Positions 17,431 to 26,922 are shown, counted from the stretch's first letter. The stretch: 62,828 bases of DNA from Streptomyces sp. 8L (GCF_020176795.1 NZ_JAIUKE010000003.1:16615-79442), one strand, 5' to 3'. Translations and numbers: made by a program. Notes: a model not told the origin generated them from the letters alone.

Positions 17431-18411
17431 ATGAGCGCCGCCGACATGGACACCGACATCGACTTGGCCTTCGTCCATTCGCTGCCGAAGGCCGAGCTCC
17501 ACGTACACCTTGAGGGCACCCTCGAACCCGCCACCGCGTTGGCTTGTGCTCGTCGCAACGGGGTGAGCCTGCCGTGGGGGAGCGAGGAGGAGCTGCGGGC
17601 GGCCTACGACTTCGCCGACCTGCCGGCCTTCCTTGAGGTGCTTTTCCGGGTGGCCGGCACGCTGCGGCAGCGGCAGGACTTCTTCGACCTCGCGATGGAC
17701 TACCTGCGCCATGTGCATGCCGAAGGCGTCACCCAGGCGGAGGTCTTCGTCGGGTCGCAGACCTTCCTCGACGCCGGCGTGCCGATCGAGGTCATCCTCG
17801 ACGGCGTGCTCGCTGCTTTCCGCGAAGCCGGCGAGGAATGGGGCATCGATGCCCGGCTGATCTGCACCGCGCAGCGCCACCGGGAGGAGGCCACCGCCCT
17901 GGAGTTGCTCGACCTGATCGAGCCGTGGCGCGAGCAGGTCATCGGGATCGGGATGGGTTCAGCGGAGCGAGGCAACCCGCCCTCGAAGTTCGCCCGCTTC
18001 TTCGCCGAGGCCCAGCGCCGCGGCTACCGGACCACGATCCACGCCGGCGAGGACGCGCCCGCCTCGTACGTCGTCGAAGCGTTGGAACTCGGGGTGGACC
18101 GGATCGATCACGGTGTGGCGGTGGCCGATGACCCGGCGCTCATCCGCCGGGTGGCCGACCTCGGTGTACCGCTGACCATGTGCCCGCTGTCCAACGTGGC
18201 GCTCAAGGTGGTGCCGACGCTCGCCGCCCACCCACTCAAGCGCCTGCTCGACGCCGGTGTGGCAGTCACTCTCAACTCCGACGACCCGCCCTTCTTCGGC
18301 GGCTACATTGCCGACAACTACGTGGCGAGCGCCGCCGGCCTGGGCCTGACCCGGGCGGAGCTGACCCGGCTGGCCGAGAACTCACTGGCCTCCTGCTGGA
18401 CCTCGTCCTGA
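17431..18411 (+). CDS. Adenosine deaminase family protein
   Basis: A 326-residue metal-dependent amidohydrolase that would deaminate adenosine to inosine (or adenine to hypoxanthine; the subgroup is not certain). Metal and catalytic motifs are visible: AELHVHLEG near residue 22, the GIGMGSAE block near 175, HAGED near 205, DRIDHGVAV near 226 and LNSDDPPFFGG near 285. The C terminus ends abruptly as SLASCWTSS, where relatives usually carry another 10-15 residues, so a late frameshift is possible. It has no ribosome site; the -10-like TAGGCT six bases upstream of GTG 17428/ATG 17431 suggests a leaderless message. It borders a zone of broken genes. Confidence 0.88.
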   Translation: MSAADMDTDIDLAFVHSLPKAELHVHLEGTLEPATALACARRNGVSLPWGSEEELRAAYDFADLPAFLEVLFRVAGTLRQRQDFFDLAMDYLRHVHAEGVTQAEVFVGSQTFLDAGVPIEVILDGVLAAFREAGEEWGIDARLICTAQRHREEATALELLDLIEPWREQVIGIGMGSAERGNPPSKFARFFAEAQRRGYRTTIHAGEDAPASYVVEALELGVDRIDHGVAVADDPALIRRVADLGVPLTMCPLSNVALKVVPTLAAHPLKRLLDAGVAVTLNSDDPPFFGGYIADNYVASAAGLGLTRAELTRLAENSLASCWTSS

Positions 18412-18512
18412 CCGGATGCCTCCTCAGGCCGCCAGTGGCTGCCGTCAGACGGCCGGCGTCCCATCGCTTCCGTTGTCGACGTCTCCTCACCCGCTGAATT
18501 CCCGCGCGCGAG

Positions 18513-18833
18513 GTGAGAGTGGCCGGCGGTGTGCTCGCCCTTGGCCAGACAGTGATCGCCGACGCGGTCGATGCCGTGGAAGCGGCGCGGGAGCAGTGGC
18601 GGTCAATGGCGGGCCGGCATGGCGTGCCGGTGGCGTTCATCGAGGTGGTGTGCTCGGACCCGGTGGTGCACCGCCGGCGGCTGGAAGGCCGCTCCCGCGG
18701 GATCGATGGCTCCCTGAAACCGACGTGGGAGGCGGTGGAACGGCTGCGGGAGGAGTTCGCCCCGTGGATCGATCCCCGTCTGGTGCTGGATGCGGTGACC
18801 GACGTGTCATCCAACGTGGCAGCGGCTGCCTGA
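18513..18833 (+). pseudogene. C-terminal fragment of a P-loop kinase/AAA-like protein
   Basis: The frame begins at a GTG without a ribosome site and encodes the second half of a small P-loop kinase: VIADAVDAVEAAREQW, then FIEVVCSDPVVHRRRLEGRS and a typical tail LVLDAVTDV. The N-terminal Walker A loop that intact relatives need is missing and is not found upstream in any frame. It lies in the decayed stretch between adenosine deaminase and transposase remnants. Confidence 0.55.
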
Positions 18834-18844
18834 CATCTGTGGGC

Positions 18845-19240
18845 TCACGGCAGGAGCGTGGGTCCGTCGGGCGGCGGCGCTCTGCTCCTCGCGCTCGGCC
18901 AGAACGTCGTTGTCGAACCGGGCGCCGGCCCGGACCAAGGGACCAGGTGGGCTCCGGTGATCGCTCGCCAGCGGTTCTGAGCGGACTCGACGAGCTTGAA
19001 GACCACGGCGAGGGCGGCGGCTGGGCTGCCGCCCCGCGGGTGACCTTGGTGCGGAGCTTGACTGTGGAGAACGTCGACTCGATCGGGTCCGTGGTCTGGA
19101 GGTAGCTCCAGTGCTCGGCCGGGGAGTCGTAAAAGGCCAGCAGCTCGTCCCGGTCGTCGGTGATCTTCACGATGGCCTTCGGCCACTTCGTGCCGCAGGT
19201 CATCGCGGACACCTCGACGAACCCACGGACTTGGCAGGAT
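18845..19240 (-). pseudogene. IS256-family transposase C-terminal remnant, frameshifted
   Basis: Reading leftward, one frame gives KWPKAIVKITDDRDELLAFY and PAEHWSYLQTTDPIESTFST, the IS256-type block holding the catalytic glutamate; the sequence then moves to a second frame near 19030 (VVFKLVESAQNRWRAI) and to a third near 18945 (LVRAGARFDNDVLAEREEQ). At least two frameshifts and the missing N-terminal two thirds mean it cannot make an active transposase. No terminal repeats are visible. Confidence 0.75.
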
Positions 19241-19488
19241 GCGGGCCGTGGCGCTGATCCTGAAGAAGCGACCACCCGCCTGGCTGACCGGCCGCCGGAA
19301 CATCGGTTCGGCGACCCGCCCCGATGAACCCCTAGGCCCCCGGCCCAGGGCCGCGCCTCCGCCGTCCCTCGTTATGACACGATTCCTGTTACATATACAA
19401 CCGTCACATGAATACAGCGGTCTTGCGGGGTGAAGGGCGGCTGAACGCCGGCCGCCCGACCCCACGACCCCACAGCCGAAGGACCTTC

Positions 19489-20736
19489 ATGCGCGCCTCT
19501 GCTCCCCGACGCCGTACCCCGCTCGGCCCGGCCGCCGCCGCGACAGCCGCCGCTCTGCTGGCACTGGCCGCGGCGCCCGCCGTCGCCGCCGCCGGCACAG
19601 AGCCGGATCTGGCAGTCGGAACCATGCAGCCGATCAAGGGAGTTCAGCCGGGAAGTTCCTTCTCGGCCCCGGCCACCTTCCTCAACAAGGGTGCGGACGA
19701 GGTCAAGGACTTCTACGTGCAGTACGCGGTGTCGCCCGGCCTGAAGGCCGACGAAACGTACAAGAACTGCACCTACTACACGGTCCCGTCCTACGACGAG
19801 ATGCCGGCGTCGAACGTCGCCTCCTGCCACATCCAGCAGCCGCTGAAACCGGGCATCGTCTACGGGACGAACAATCCGCTCTCCCTCAAGGCGCTCGGCA
19901 GCGCCTACCGCGACGACGTGCGCGTCTCGATCAGCACCGACAAGCCGGACCCGGGCGACGGCGGCTCCTCCGAGCCGGTGCCCGGCACCGGCGCCCCGCT
20001 CACACTGGTGGAGCAGGGCCTCGCCACCGACGCCGACCGCCAGAACCACCCCGACTCGTCCGCCCAGGCCGACGTCAGCGCGGCGAACACCGCCGACTTC
20101 GCGCTGACCGGCGACGAGGCCAAGGGCACGGTCGGCGACCAGGTCACCGAGACGGTGAAGTTCGCCAACCTCGGCCCCGCCTGGGTGCGGGGCACCATCG
20201 ACACGAGCGTCACCACCGTGGACGTCCGCATCCCCGCCGGCACCTCCGTGGTGAAGGCGCACGACTACTGCGACAAGGTCAGCGCCACGCACTACCGCTG
20301 CGGGACCTCGCAGTCCTGGGTGAACCCGGACGGCGGCGAGAGCTACCCCTTCGTCCTGCGCATAGACAAGGCCGTCGGCCGCAGCACCGGCAAGATCACC
20401 TTCACCGGCGCCGACCGCCCCTTCGACCACAACGCGACCAACGACGTCGCCCAGCTGGTTGTCGACACCGGTAGCGCGTCGGAGAGCGGCACCACCGGCG
20501 GCTCCGGCTCGACGGGTGGTACGACCTCCGCGGGCTCCACCGGAGCTGCCACCGGCGGCACGGTCACCTCCGGCGGCTCGGCGGGCAACGCCCCCCAGCC
20601 GCAGGGCGGCGGCGTCCTCGCCGCCACCGGCGCGGGCGACACGACCCCGCTCGTGACCCTGGCCGCGGTCGCCCTGGTCGCCGGCGGCGGCGCCCTCTGG
20701 GCCACCCGCCGACGCGCGGCACACCGCACCAGCTGA
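19489..20736 (+). CDS. Secreted cell-wall-anchored protein with LAxTG sorting signal
   Basis: A 415-residue surface protein. A signal peptide covers about residues 1-37 (arginine-rich start, Ala/Leu core, AVAAA end). The body holds two beta-sandwich-like stretches; cysteines come in pairs (CTYY/ASCHI, and DYCDK/YRCGTS) consistent with disulphides. A Gly/Ser/Thr-rich spacer precedes LAATG near residue 376, a hydrophobic helix and a positively charged RRRAAHR tail. This is the signal for class E sortases of actinobacteria. ATG 19489 follows GAAGGA; an earlier in-frame ATG at 19408 would put 27 residues before the signal. A strong hairpin follows. It is intact although the flanks are IS debris. 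Confidence 0.85.
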   Translation: MRASAPRRRTPLGPAAAATAAALLALAAAPAVAAAGTEPDLAVGTMQPIKGVQPGSSFSAPATFLNKGADEVKDFYVQYAVSPGLKADETYKNCTYYTVPSYDEMPASNVASCHIQQPLKPGIVYGTNNPLSLKALGSAYRDDVRVSISTDKPDPGDGGSSEPVPGTGAPLTLVEQGLATDADRQNHPDSSAQADVSAANTADFALTGDEAKGTVGDQVTETVKFANLGPAWVRGTIDTSVTTVDVRIPAGTSVVKAHDYCDKVSATHYRCGTSQSWVNPDGGESYPFVLRIDKAVGRSTGKITFTGADRPFDHNATNDVAQLVVDTGSASESGTTGGSGSTGGTTSAGSTGAATGGTVTSGGSAGNAPQPQGGGVLAATGAGDTTPLVTLAAVALVAGGGALWATRRRAAHRTS

Positions 20737-20752
20737 CCGCCCCGGAGGACCG

Positions 20753-20794
20753 CGGGCGTCCCGGCTGTCCCTTCACGGACAGCCAGGACGCCCG
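20753..20794 (+). terminator. Strong hairpin after the LAxTG gene
   Basis: CGGGCGTCCCGGCTGTCC, a five-base loop and CGGACAGCCAGGACGCCCG form an 18-pair stem with one mismatch, 16 bases after the stop codon. There is no T tract, as is common in Streptomyces terminators. Confidence 0.75.
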
Positions 20795-20938
20795 TGGACC
20801 CGTAGCGAAGACGAGGGCTGACAGTGCTCGGCATCGTGGAGGTGCCGGGTGACGACAACCTCGTACACGTTGGCTCGCTGGTCGTCTGCGTACTGCTCGG
20901 TCCGCTGGTAGCAGTCGTACGGGACACGTCGGCAGAAG

Positions 20939-21350
20939 CCGCTGTCGCTGCTGATCACCGCCGGGTACCGGCACGACAGTCCACAGTTCCAGCCCGTCCT
21001 CGAACGCATCCGCGTCCCGCGCATCGGTCCCGGACGACCAGGCGGCACACCCGACAAGGCGAGTGCCGACAAAGCCTCCGGCTGCCGCGCGAACCGTTCC
21101 TACCCGCGCAGACGCAGGATCGGATGCACCATCCCGGAGAAGGCCGATCGGGTCCGCAGTCGCAAAAAGGCTCGGCTTCCGAGGCGGCAGGCCGCCGGCC
21201 TTCGACAAGGACGACTGCAAGGAGCGCCACGCGGTGGAGCGCGGGATCAACCGGCTGAAACGGCGTCGCGCGGTGGCCACGCGGTACGACACGTTGGCCG
21301 TGCGCTACGAGGCAACGGTGCTGGCCGCAGCCGCCAACGAACCGCTGTGA
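20939..21350 (+). pseudogene. IS5-family transposase C-terminal remnant, frameshifted
   Basis: One frame runs [20 protein letters not shown] and then [13 protein letters not shown]; after a slip near 21170 a second frame gives [20 protein letters not shown] and [20 protein letters not shown] to a stop at 21350. This is the C-terminal third of the IS5-type transposases common in Streptomyces. The first half and terminal repeats are absent. It is another scar at the left edge of the accessory island. Confidence 0.75.
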
Positions 21351-21383
21351 GCGGCGCTTTCACCAGAGCCGCGGAGGAGGCGG

Positions 21384-21731
21384 TCAGCGGTGGTCCAGCA
21401 CGTTGACCACCCGTCCACCGGGGTCGCGGACGAAGAACCGCCGCACGCCCCACTCCTCGTCCTGCAAGGGGTGAACGATCTCCGCGCCGCTCTCCCGCAT
21501 GACCGCATAAGCCACATCCACGTCGTCCACCTCGATGCTCATGTCGGGGTTGACGGGCGCGGTCTTGTCGCTGGTCATGAGGCTGATCTGCGCTGCTGGG
21601 CTTGACGGGGAGGCGAGCGTCATGATCCAGCCGTGGTTCATGACCTCCTCAAAGCCCAGCAGGCCATAGAACTCCCGGCTCTCCTGAGCAGCCTCCGACC
21701 CGAGATTGGGCACGACACGGCGAACGGCCAT
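21384..21731 (-). CDS. VOC superfamily protein (glyoxalase-like)
   Basis: A 115-residue single VOC domain starting MAVRRVVPNLGSEAAQESREFY. It ends with the typical GVRRFFVRDPGGRVVNVLDHR segment. The middle has a methionine-rich strand (GWIMTLASPSSPAAQISLMT). The first metal position is Pro/Asn rather than His, so it may bind a ligand without metal catalysis. ATG 21731 follows GGAG by seven bases; a GTG at 21743 is a poorer choice because it overlaps that site. The gene survives between the IS5 remnant and the island. Confidence 0.8.
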   Translation of the reverse strand: MAVRRVVPNLGSEAAQESREFYGLLGFEEVMNHGWIMTLASPSSPAAQISLMTSDKTAPVNPDMSIEVDDVDVAYAVMRESGAEIVHPLQDEEWGVRRFFVRDPGGRVVNVLDHR

Positions 21732-21743
21732 CAACGACTCCAC

Positions 21744-22094
21744 GTGAGAAGAAACGTGTCCCTACGAATCCCCAGGAGTACTACGAAAAGTTCGCCATCG
21801 CACGCACTTTCGCGACCAACCCTCATTCCGCACCCGGAGACGGCTTCACGACGCAAGGTCACGGCAGGACATCGCAGCGCCCCTGAGGAGACGGCCCCCT
21901 TCCGACTGGGCGACGCCTCGCAGAGGCCTGGTCGGATGTGTCGGTCGCCTGGTACTGCAACGACACTCCGTGATGTCCCCCGTCACATGGATGCCGGGGG
22001 AGCGGACATCTGGCGCGTCCGGGAGTGACGCGAGTGTGACCCGCTCGGGGGTCCCCCAGCCGTCGTGCGGGAGCGGAACTCGTAGGGCCGGCGT
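21744..22094. other. Gene-free stretch at the left edge of the island
   Basis: No supported gene in 351 bases. Base composition varies, with an AT-richer part at 21760-21860. No tRNA gene, clear attachment site or terminal repeat is visible, so the exact island boundary cannot be placed. Confidence 0.5.
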
Positions 22095-22919
22095 TCAGGC
22101 GGCGGGGAAGGGTGTGCCCGTCAGCTTCTCGCTGAGCGCGCGCAGTTCGGCGCGGGCCGCCGGGTCGTACGCCTGGGGGTCGGCCGCGGCGACCGCCGTG
22201 CGGTTGACGTAGAGGCCGGTCTGCTCGGCGAACTCCGGTGCGACGACCATGCGCAGGACGTTGGCCACCCCCTCGCTGAGGTCGCTCTGCGGGGTGAAGA
22301 GGTGCGTCACGATCTTGGTGGGCATGTACGAGGCCGGGTGCAGCGCGTTGACGGTGACACCGGTGCCGTCCAGCGCCTCTGCCAGGTCCGTCGTCAGCAT
22401 GATCTGCCCCAGCTTCGCCTGGCAGTAGGCCTGTCCACCGGACCAGTCGTGCCGCAGCTGCACGTTGCTGAAGTCGAACGGCGCCTGGCCGGCAGAGGTG
22501 ACGTTGACGATACGGGAGGGCGCCGAGGAGGCCAGCAGGGGCGCGAGGCGGCAGCTGAGGACGTACGTCGACAGGTAGTCGACCTGGAAGGTCAACTCCA
22601 GGCCGTCCCTGCTCTCCCGCCGCTCCAGCTCCACGCCCATCCCGGCATTGTTGACCAGCACGTCGAGCCGGTCCAGGCCGAGGAGCCGGTCGGCGAGGGC
22701 CTGGATCTCGTCCAGCGCGGCGAAGTCGGCCAGTTCGTAGCTGAGCCGGTCGTTGCCGGTGGCCGTGCGCAGCTCCGCCAGCAGTTGCTCGCCCTTCTCG
22801 GCGCTGCGGCCGTGCAGGACGAGCGTCGCCCCCATTTCGGCCAGCTGGTGTGCGAGCGAACGGCCGACGCCGTCGGTCGCGCCGGTGATGAGGATGGTCT
22901 GCTCTTCCAAGGACGTCAT
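22095..22919 (-). CDS. Short-chain dehydrogenase/reductase
   Basis: A 274-residue classical SDR. The NAD(P)-binding motif TGATDGVG is at residues 13-20, NNAG near 90, the catalytic serine in NVTSAGQ near 140, and the YCQAK pair (Tyr and Lys) near 167. HGRS after the second strand suggests NADP preference. It reversibly oxidises an alcohol or reduces a carbonyl; the substrate is unknown. GGAGG precedes the ATG. It is the last gene of a leftward set MFS - aldehyde dehydrogenase - SDR that lies opposite a MmyB-type regulator, a regulator class often paired with SDR genes. Confidence 0.92.
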   Translation of the reverse strand: MTSLEEQTILITGATDGVGRSLAHQLAEMGATLVLHGRSAEKGEQLLAELRTATGNDRLSYELADFAALDEIQALADRLLGLDRLDVLVNNAGMGVELERRESRDGLELTFQVDYLSTYVLSCRLAPLLASSAPSRIVNVTSAGQAPFDFSNVQLRHDWSGGQAYCQAKLGQIMLTTDLAEALDGTGVTVNALHPASYMPTKIVTHLFTPQSDLSEGVANVLRMVVAPEFAEQTGLYVNRTAVAAADPQAYDPAARAELRALSEKLTGTPFPAA

Positions 22920-23046
22920 GTCCGGCCTCCGGAGAAGGGATTGGTTGCGTTGTCCCGCGTCGCGTCAGGACCGCGGGGAGGTTGGGGCCTCCGGGCCGGA
23001 GCGGTCAGTCCCCGGCCCGGGGGCCCTCACCGTCGAACCGTGTGGC

Positions 23047-24522
23047 TCATTCGGTGTTGACGACGACCGTCTTGGCCTGGAGGTACTCGTCTATACCCTC
23101 CGGACCCAGCTCCCGGCCGTAGCCGGACTCCTTGTAGCCGCCGAAGGACGTGGTGTTCTCGAACATCGCCCACGAGTTGACCCAGACGATGCCCGCCTCC
23201 AGGCGTGCCGCGACCTGGTGTGCGCGCCGCAGGTCGGTGGTGTGCAGGCCGGCCGCCAGTCCGAACGGTGAGCTGTTGGCGATGGCCACCGCCTCGTCCT
23301 CGGTGTCGAACGGGGTGATGGTTAGCACCGGGCCGAAGACTTCCTCGCGGGCTATGCGCATCCGCGGTGTGACGTCGGAGAAGACCGTCGGCTGGAAGTA
23401 ATAGCCACGGGTGCCGGTGTCGCCTCCGACACCGGCCGAGCCGCCGGCCCGCAGGACCGCTCCCTCGGCCCGTGCGACGGCGACGTACTCCACCACGCGG
23501 TCCAGCTGGGCGCGGTGTGCGAGCGGACCGAGCACGGTCCCGGGGTCGAGCGGGTCGCCCACGGGAGCCGCATCGGCATGGGCGGCCATCCGCGTCACCA
23601 TCTCGTCGTACACCGGCCGCTGCACCAGCAGACGCGAACCACTCATGCAGAACTGGCCGGTGTTGAAGAAAGCCGCCTGGAACGCCCACTGCGCGGCGGC
23701 GTCCAGGTCCGCGTCGGCGAAGACGATGTTGGCGCCCTTGCCGCCCAGCTCCAGGGTGACCCGCTTGAGGGTGTCGGCGGCGGTGGCGGCCAGCCGCTTG
23801 CCGGTGGCGGTGGAGCCGGTGAGGGCCAGCTTGCGGACGTCGGGATGGGCGGCGAGCCGGGCGCCCACCGTGGCACCGTCGCCGGTCACCACGTTGAAGA
23901 CACCGGCCGGCAGTCCCGCCTCGTCCATGATCCCGGCGAGCCGCAGGGCGGACAGCGGCGTCTGCTCGGCCGGCTTGAGTACGAAGGTGTTGCCCGCGGC
24001 GAGAGCCGGTGCGATCTTGTTGACGGCCAGATTGAGCGGGAAGTTGAAGGGCGTGATGGCACCGACCACACCCAGCGGCTCGCGTCGGGTATAGGCGAGC
24101 GACCGGCCGCCGACCGGGCGGGCGGCGCCCTCCAGTTGCTCCACCATTCCGCCGTAGTAGCGGAACAGGTCCGCGGCGCTGGGCACGTCGAATCCGCGCG
24201 TGAAGCTGATGGGCTTGCCGACGTCGAGCGACTCCAGCCGGGCCAGCTCCTCGGCGTGCTCCTCGATGACGTCGGCGATCCGCAGCAGCACCCGGCCGCG
24301 CTGCTTGAGGGTCAGCGCGGGCCAGGCACCACCCTCGAAGGCGCCGCGGGCGGCGGTGACCGCCTGATCGAGGTCGGCGACGGTGCCCCACGCGACCTGG
24401 CAGATCACCTCCTCGGTGGCCGGATTCACCACGTCGCGGGTTTCCCCGTTCGCCGACGGAAGGAATTTGCCATGAATGAAGAGCTGGCCGTCGGAAACGG
24501 CGTCGGATGCCTGCGTGGTCAT
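23047..24522 (-). CDS. Aldehyde dehydrogenase (betaine-aldehyde/phenylacetaldehyde-like)
   Basis: A 491-residue NAD(P)-dependent aldehyde dehydrogenase that oxidises an aldehyde to its acid in the cytosol. Visible landmarks are the Asn/PFNFPLNL block near residue 155, LTGSTATGKRLA near 235, the general base in LELGGKGAN near 256 and the catalytic cysteine in GQFCMSGSRL near 290, followed by the FGPVLTITPF block. Full length, no gaps. GGAGT precedes the ATG. It lies between the MFS pump and the SDR on the same strand, which together could detoxify and export a carbonyl compound. Confidence 0.93.
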   Translation of the reverse strand: MTTQASDAVSDGQLFIHGKFLPSANGETRDVVNPATEEVICQVAWGTVADLDQAVTAARGAFEGGAWPALTLKQRGRVLLRIADVIEEHAEELARLESLDVGKPISFTRGFDVPSAADLFRYYGGMVEQLEGAARPVGGRSLAYTRREPLGVVGAITPFNFPLNLAVNKIAPALAAGNTFVLKPAEQTPLSALRLAGIMDEAGLPAGVFNVVTGDGATVGARLAAHPDVRKLALTGSTATGKRLAATAADTLKRVTLELGGKGANIVFADADLDAAAQWAFQAAFFNTGQFCMSGSRLLVQRPVYDEMVTRMAAHADAAPVGDPLDPGTVLGPLAHRAQLDRVVEYVAVARAEGAVLRAGGSAGVGGDTGTRGYYFQPTVFSDVTPRMRIAREEVFGPVLTITPFDTEDEAVAIANSSPFGLAAGLHTTDLRRAHQVAARLEAGIVWVNSWAMFENTTSFGGYKESGYGRELGPEGIDEYLQAKTVVVNTE

Positions 24523-24724
24523 GATTCCACTCCTTGAAGCGTTCGAGAGAATCCCGTGTGCCTGCGGCGGGCCGCCCGCCGAGGCGAGTTCCGGGGTGCT
24601 GGTAATACCCGATCAGGAGAATTCCTGTGCCCTCAACGCTAAAGGGGAGATGCTTTTCGTATCCACTTCTCTCGGCCACACGGTGAGGCTACGTTAAGTC
24701 GGCGTCCGAGAAGCCGGTCCCGGG

Positions 24725-25951
24725 TCAACTCGTTTCCGGCCGGCGGAACTTCCCGATGAAGAAATGCACCATCAGGGCGAGTACGCCGAGCCCCGCGCCG
24801 GACAGACAGAGATTGCCGCCCGAAATTCCGGCCCCGACCAGGATGCCGCCGAGGCCCGCGCCCAGGGCCTGCCCGAAGTAGATGCCCGAGGAGTTGAACG
24901 AGATGACCACGCCGGGCAGATGGGGCATGAGCGCGGTCAGCCGGTGGTTGTTGGGCGTGGCCGCGGCCCAGGCCGCCGCGCCGTTGACGACCATGATGGC
25001 CATCACCAGGGGGACGACGGACACGAAGGACAGCAGCGCCGTGGTGACGACCAGGGTGCCGACGGCCAGGGCGAGCGTCCGTCCGGCGCCCCAGCGGTCG
25101 GTGAGCCAGCCGCTGCCGAACGCTCCCGCGGTGCCGCCGGCGCCCCACAGGAGCAGGGTGACGGCCAGAGTGGTGCCCCTGATGCCCGCCGTCTGGTCGA
25201 GCACGTCGGCGATGTAGGTGTAGACCATGATGCTGGCCGCGCTGGCGAGCAGCATGAAGCTCACGATGGCGACGACCCGGCCGTGGGTGAGCACCCGCAG
25301 CCGCTGGCCCAGTGCGATGGCCGGCGGCAGGGGCAGCGTCGGCAGGGTGGCCATGAGGCCGAGCAGCGCGATCAGGCCGACAGCGGCCACGAAGAGCAGG
25401 CTCGACTGCCAGGAGATGTGCTGGCCCAGGGCCGTGCCGATGGGCACGCCGAAGACCGTGCCGACCGTGAGGCCGGACATGATCACCGCGAGGGCCTGGC
25501 CGCGGCGGGCCGGCCCGGCCAGCGCGACCGCCGCGGCGGAGGCGTTGGGGGTGTAGAGGGCGGCGCCGAGTCCGGCCGCCACACGGGCCACGAGAAGCAG
25601 CGTCAGGTTGGGGGCCGCAGCCGAGGCCACGTTCGCCAGCACGAACAGGGCCAGCGCGAAGGCCATCAGCGGCTTGCGCGGGAGCTTGCTGGTGAAGGAG
25701 GCGAGGAAGGGGGCGGTGACCGCGTACGTCAGGGAGAACGCGGTGATCACCTGTCCGGCGGCGCCGGTCGACTCGTGCAGGCCGTGCGCGATCTGCGGGA
25801 GGATGCCGCCGAGGACGAACGAGTCGGTGCCCATGGCGAAGGAACCGAGAGCGAGGACCGCCACGGGACGCGCCCAGTTCGCGGGTGGGGCGGGGGGCTC
25901 TGAGGCCGTGGGCCGGGTGGTGGGGTTACCGGCAGTCTGTCCAGTGGTCAT
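24725..25951 (-). CDS. MFS drug/metabolite exporter, 12 helices
   Basis: A 408-residue inner-membrane MFS transporter of the AraJ/Cmx-like proton-antiport type. After a 30-residue hydrophilic start it shows twelve hydrophobic segments, a motif-A-like loop FTSKLPRKPLMAF between helices 2 and 3, the repeat FGSGWLTDRWGAGR in the second half, and the antiporter-type stretch ALAVIMSGLTVGTVFGVPIG in helix 5. It most likely exports a small molecule. Its start is 122 bases from that of the divergent MmyB-like regulator, which probably controls it. Confidence 0.9.
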   Translation of the reverse strand: MTTGQTAGNPTTRPTASEPPAPPANWARPVAVLALGSFAMGTDSFVLGGILPQIAHGLHESTGAAGQVITAFSLTYAVTAPFLASFTSKLPRKPLMAFALALFVLANVASAAAPNLTLLLVARVAAGLGAALYTPNASAAAVALAGPARRGQALAVIMSGLTVGTVFGVPIGTALGQHISWQSSLLFVAAVGLIALLGLMATLPTLPLPPAIALGQRLRVLTHGRVVAIVSFMLLASAASIMVYTYIADVLDQTAGIRGTTLAVTLLLWGAGGTAGAFGSGWLTDRWGAGRTLALAVGTLVVTTALLSFVSVVPLVMAIMVVNGAAAWAAATPNNHRLTALMPHLPGVVISFNSSGIYFGQALGAGLGGILVGAGISGGNLCLSGAGLGVLALMVHFFIGKFRRPETS

Positions 25952-26073
25952 GCTGCCAGGGTGCGGAGAGTCGGGCCGCTGGTACAGAGGGCCACTTATG
26001 CTGGTGTCAGGAGCACCACGACGAGGCCGGGGCCGATCCCCGAAGGCCGGGCCGCTGGCAGCGAGGGACGTCC

Positions 26074-26922
26074 ATGGACGAGAACATGACCCAGCGCGAG
26101 CTGCTGGCCGGATTTCTGCGCTCGCGCCGAGAGATGCTGCGGCCCGAGGAGGCTGGGATCGAGCCGGGCCCGCGCCGCCGGGTCCCCGGACTGCGGCGCG
26201 AGGAGGTCGCGCAGATGTCCGGGGTGAGCGTGACCTGGTACACCTGGTTGGAGCAGGGCCGGAAGATCACGGTCAGCGGTCAGGTGCTGGAGGGGCTGGC
26301 GCGTGCCCTGCGGCTGTCCGCGGCCGAGCGCCGTCACCTGTACACGCTGGCCGGAGTGGCGCTCTCCCACGACGTCCCGCAGCCGGCGGTGGTCAACCCG
26401 ACGCTGCGGGCGCTCGTGGAGACCCTCGCCCCCAACCCGGCGCACGTGACGAACCTGTGCTGGGACCTGCTGACGTACAACCGGGCCTACGAGCAGTTGG
26501 TCGGCGGCCTGGACGGGCTGCCGGACGGGCAGCGCAACAGCATCTGGCTGCTGTTCACCCGGCCCTCCATGCGGACACTGCTCGTCGACTGGCAGCGGGA
26601 GGCCAAGGACATCCTCGGGCAGTTCCGCGCCTCGGTGGGGCGCTACCCGAACGACCCGCGGGTGCGGGAGCTGCTGGACGCGCTCACCGCGGCCAGTCCG
26701 GACTTCGTGCGCATGTGGTCCGAGCATCCGGTGCAGGCGTTCACCCCGGCGATGAAGCGGTTCCAGCATCCGATGGCGGGCCGGGTCGCGTTCAACTACG
26801 CGAAGTTGACGGTGGCGGAGGACCACAACCAGCACCTGGTGGTCTTCCTGCCCGCGTCACCCACCGACGAGCAGGCCATGCGCGAGCTGACGCTGTCCGA
26901 CACCACGGGGTCCGCGCCGTAG
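26074..26922 (+). CDS. XRE-type regulator with MmyB-like ligand domain
   Basis: A 282-residue transcription factor. The N-terminal helix-turn-helix carries the group's signature RRRVPGLRREEVAQMSGVS followed by WYTWLEQGR (residues 30-65). The C-terminal MmyB-like PAS-related domain (about 105-270) begins with WDLLTYNRAYEQL and probably binds a fatty-acid-like or hydrophobic ligand. Start 26074 has GAGGGACG before it; GTG/ATG codons further up lie inside the divergent promoter. It faces the MFS - ALDH - SDR set, matching the common MmyB/SDR pairing. Confidence 0.92.
   Translation: MDENMTQRELLAGFLRSRREMLRPEEAGIEPGPRRRVPGLRREEVAQMSGVSVTWYTWLEQGRKITVSGQVLEGLARALRLSAAERRHLYTLAGVALSHDVPQPAVVNPTLRALVETLAPNPAHVTNLCWDLLTYNRAYEQLVGGLDGLPDGQRNSIWLLFTRPSMRTLLVDWQREAKDILGQFRASVGRYPNDPRVRELLDALTAASPDFVRMWSEHPVQAFTPAMKRFQHPMAGRVAFNYAKLTVAEDHNQHLVVFLPASPTDEQAMRELTLSDTTGSAP

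Noticed and set aside
20773..21072. Minus-strand frame with a natural-looking tail (segment YADDQRANVYEVVVTRHLHD)
   Set aside because: It overlaps the IS5 remnant and the terminator hairpin, has no ribosome site and matches no family I know. It might be a fragment of another broken gene, but support is too thin.
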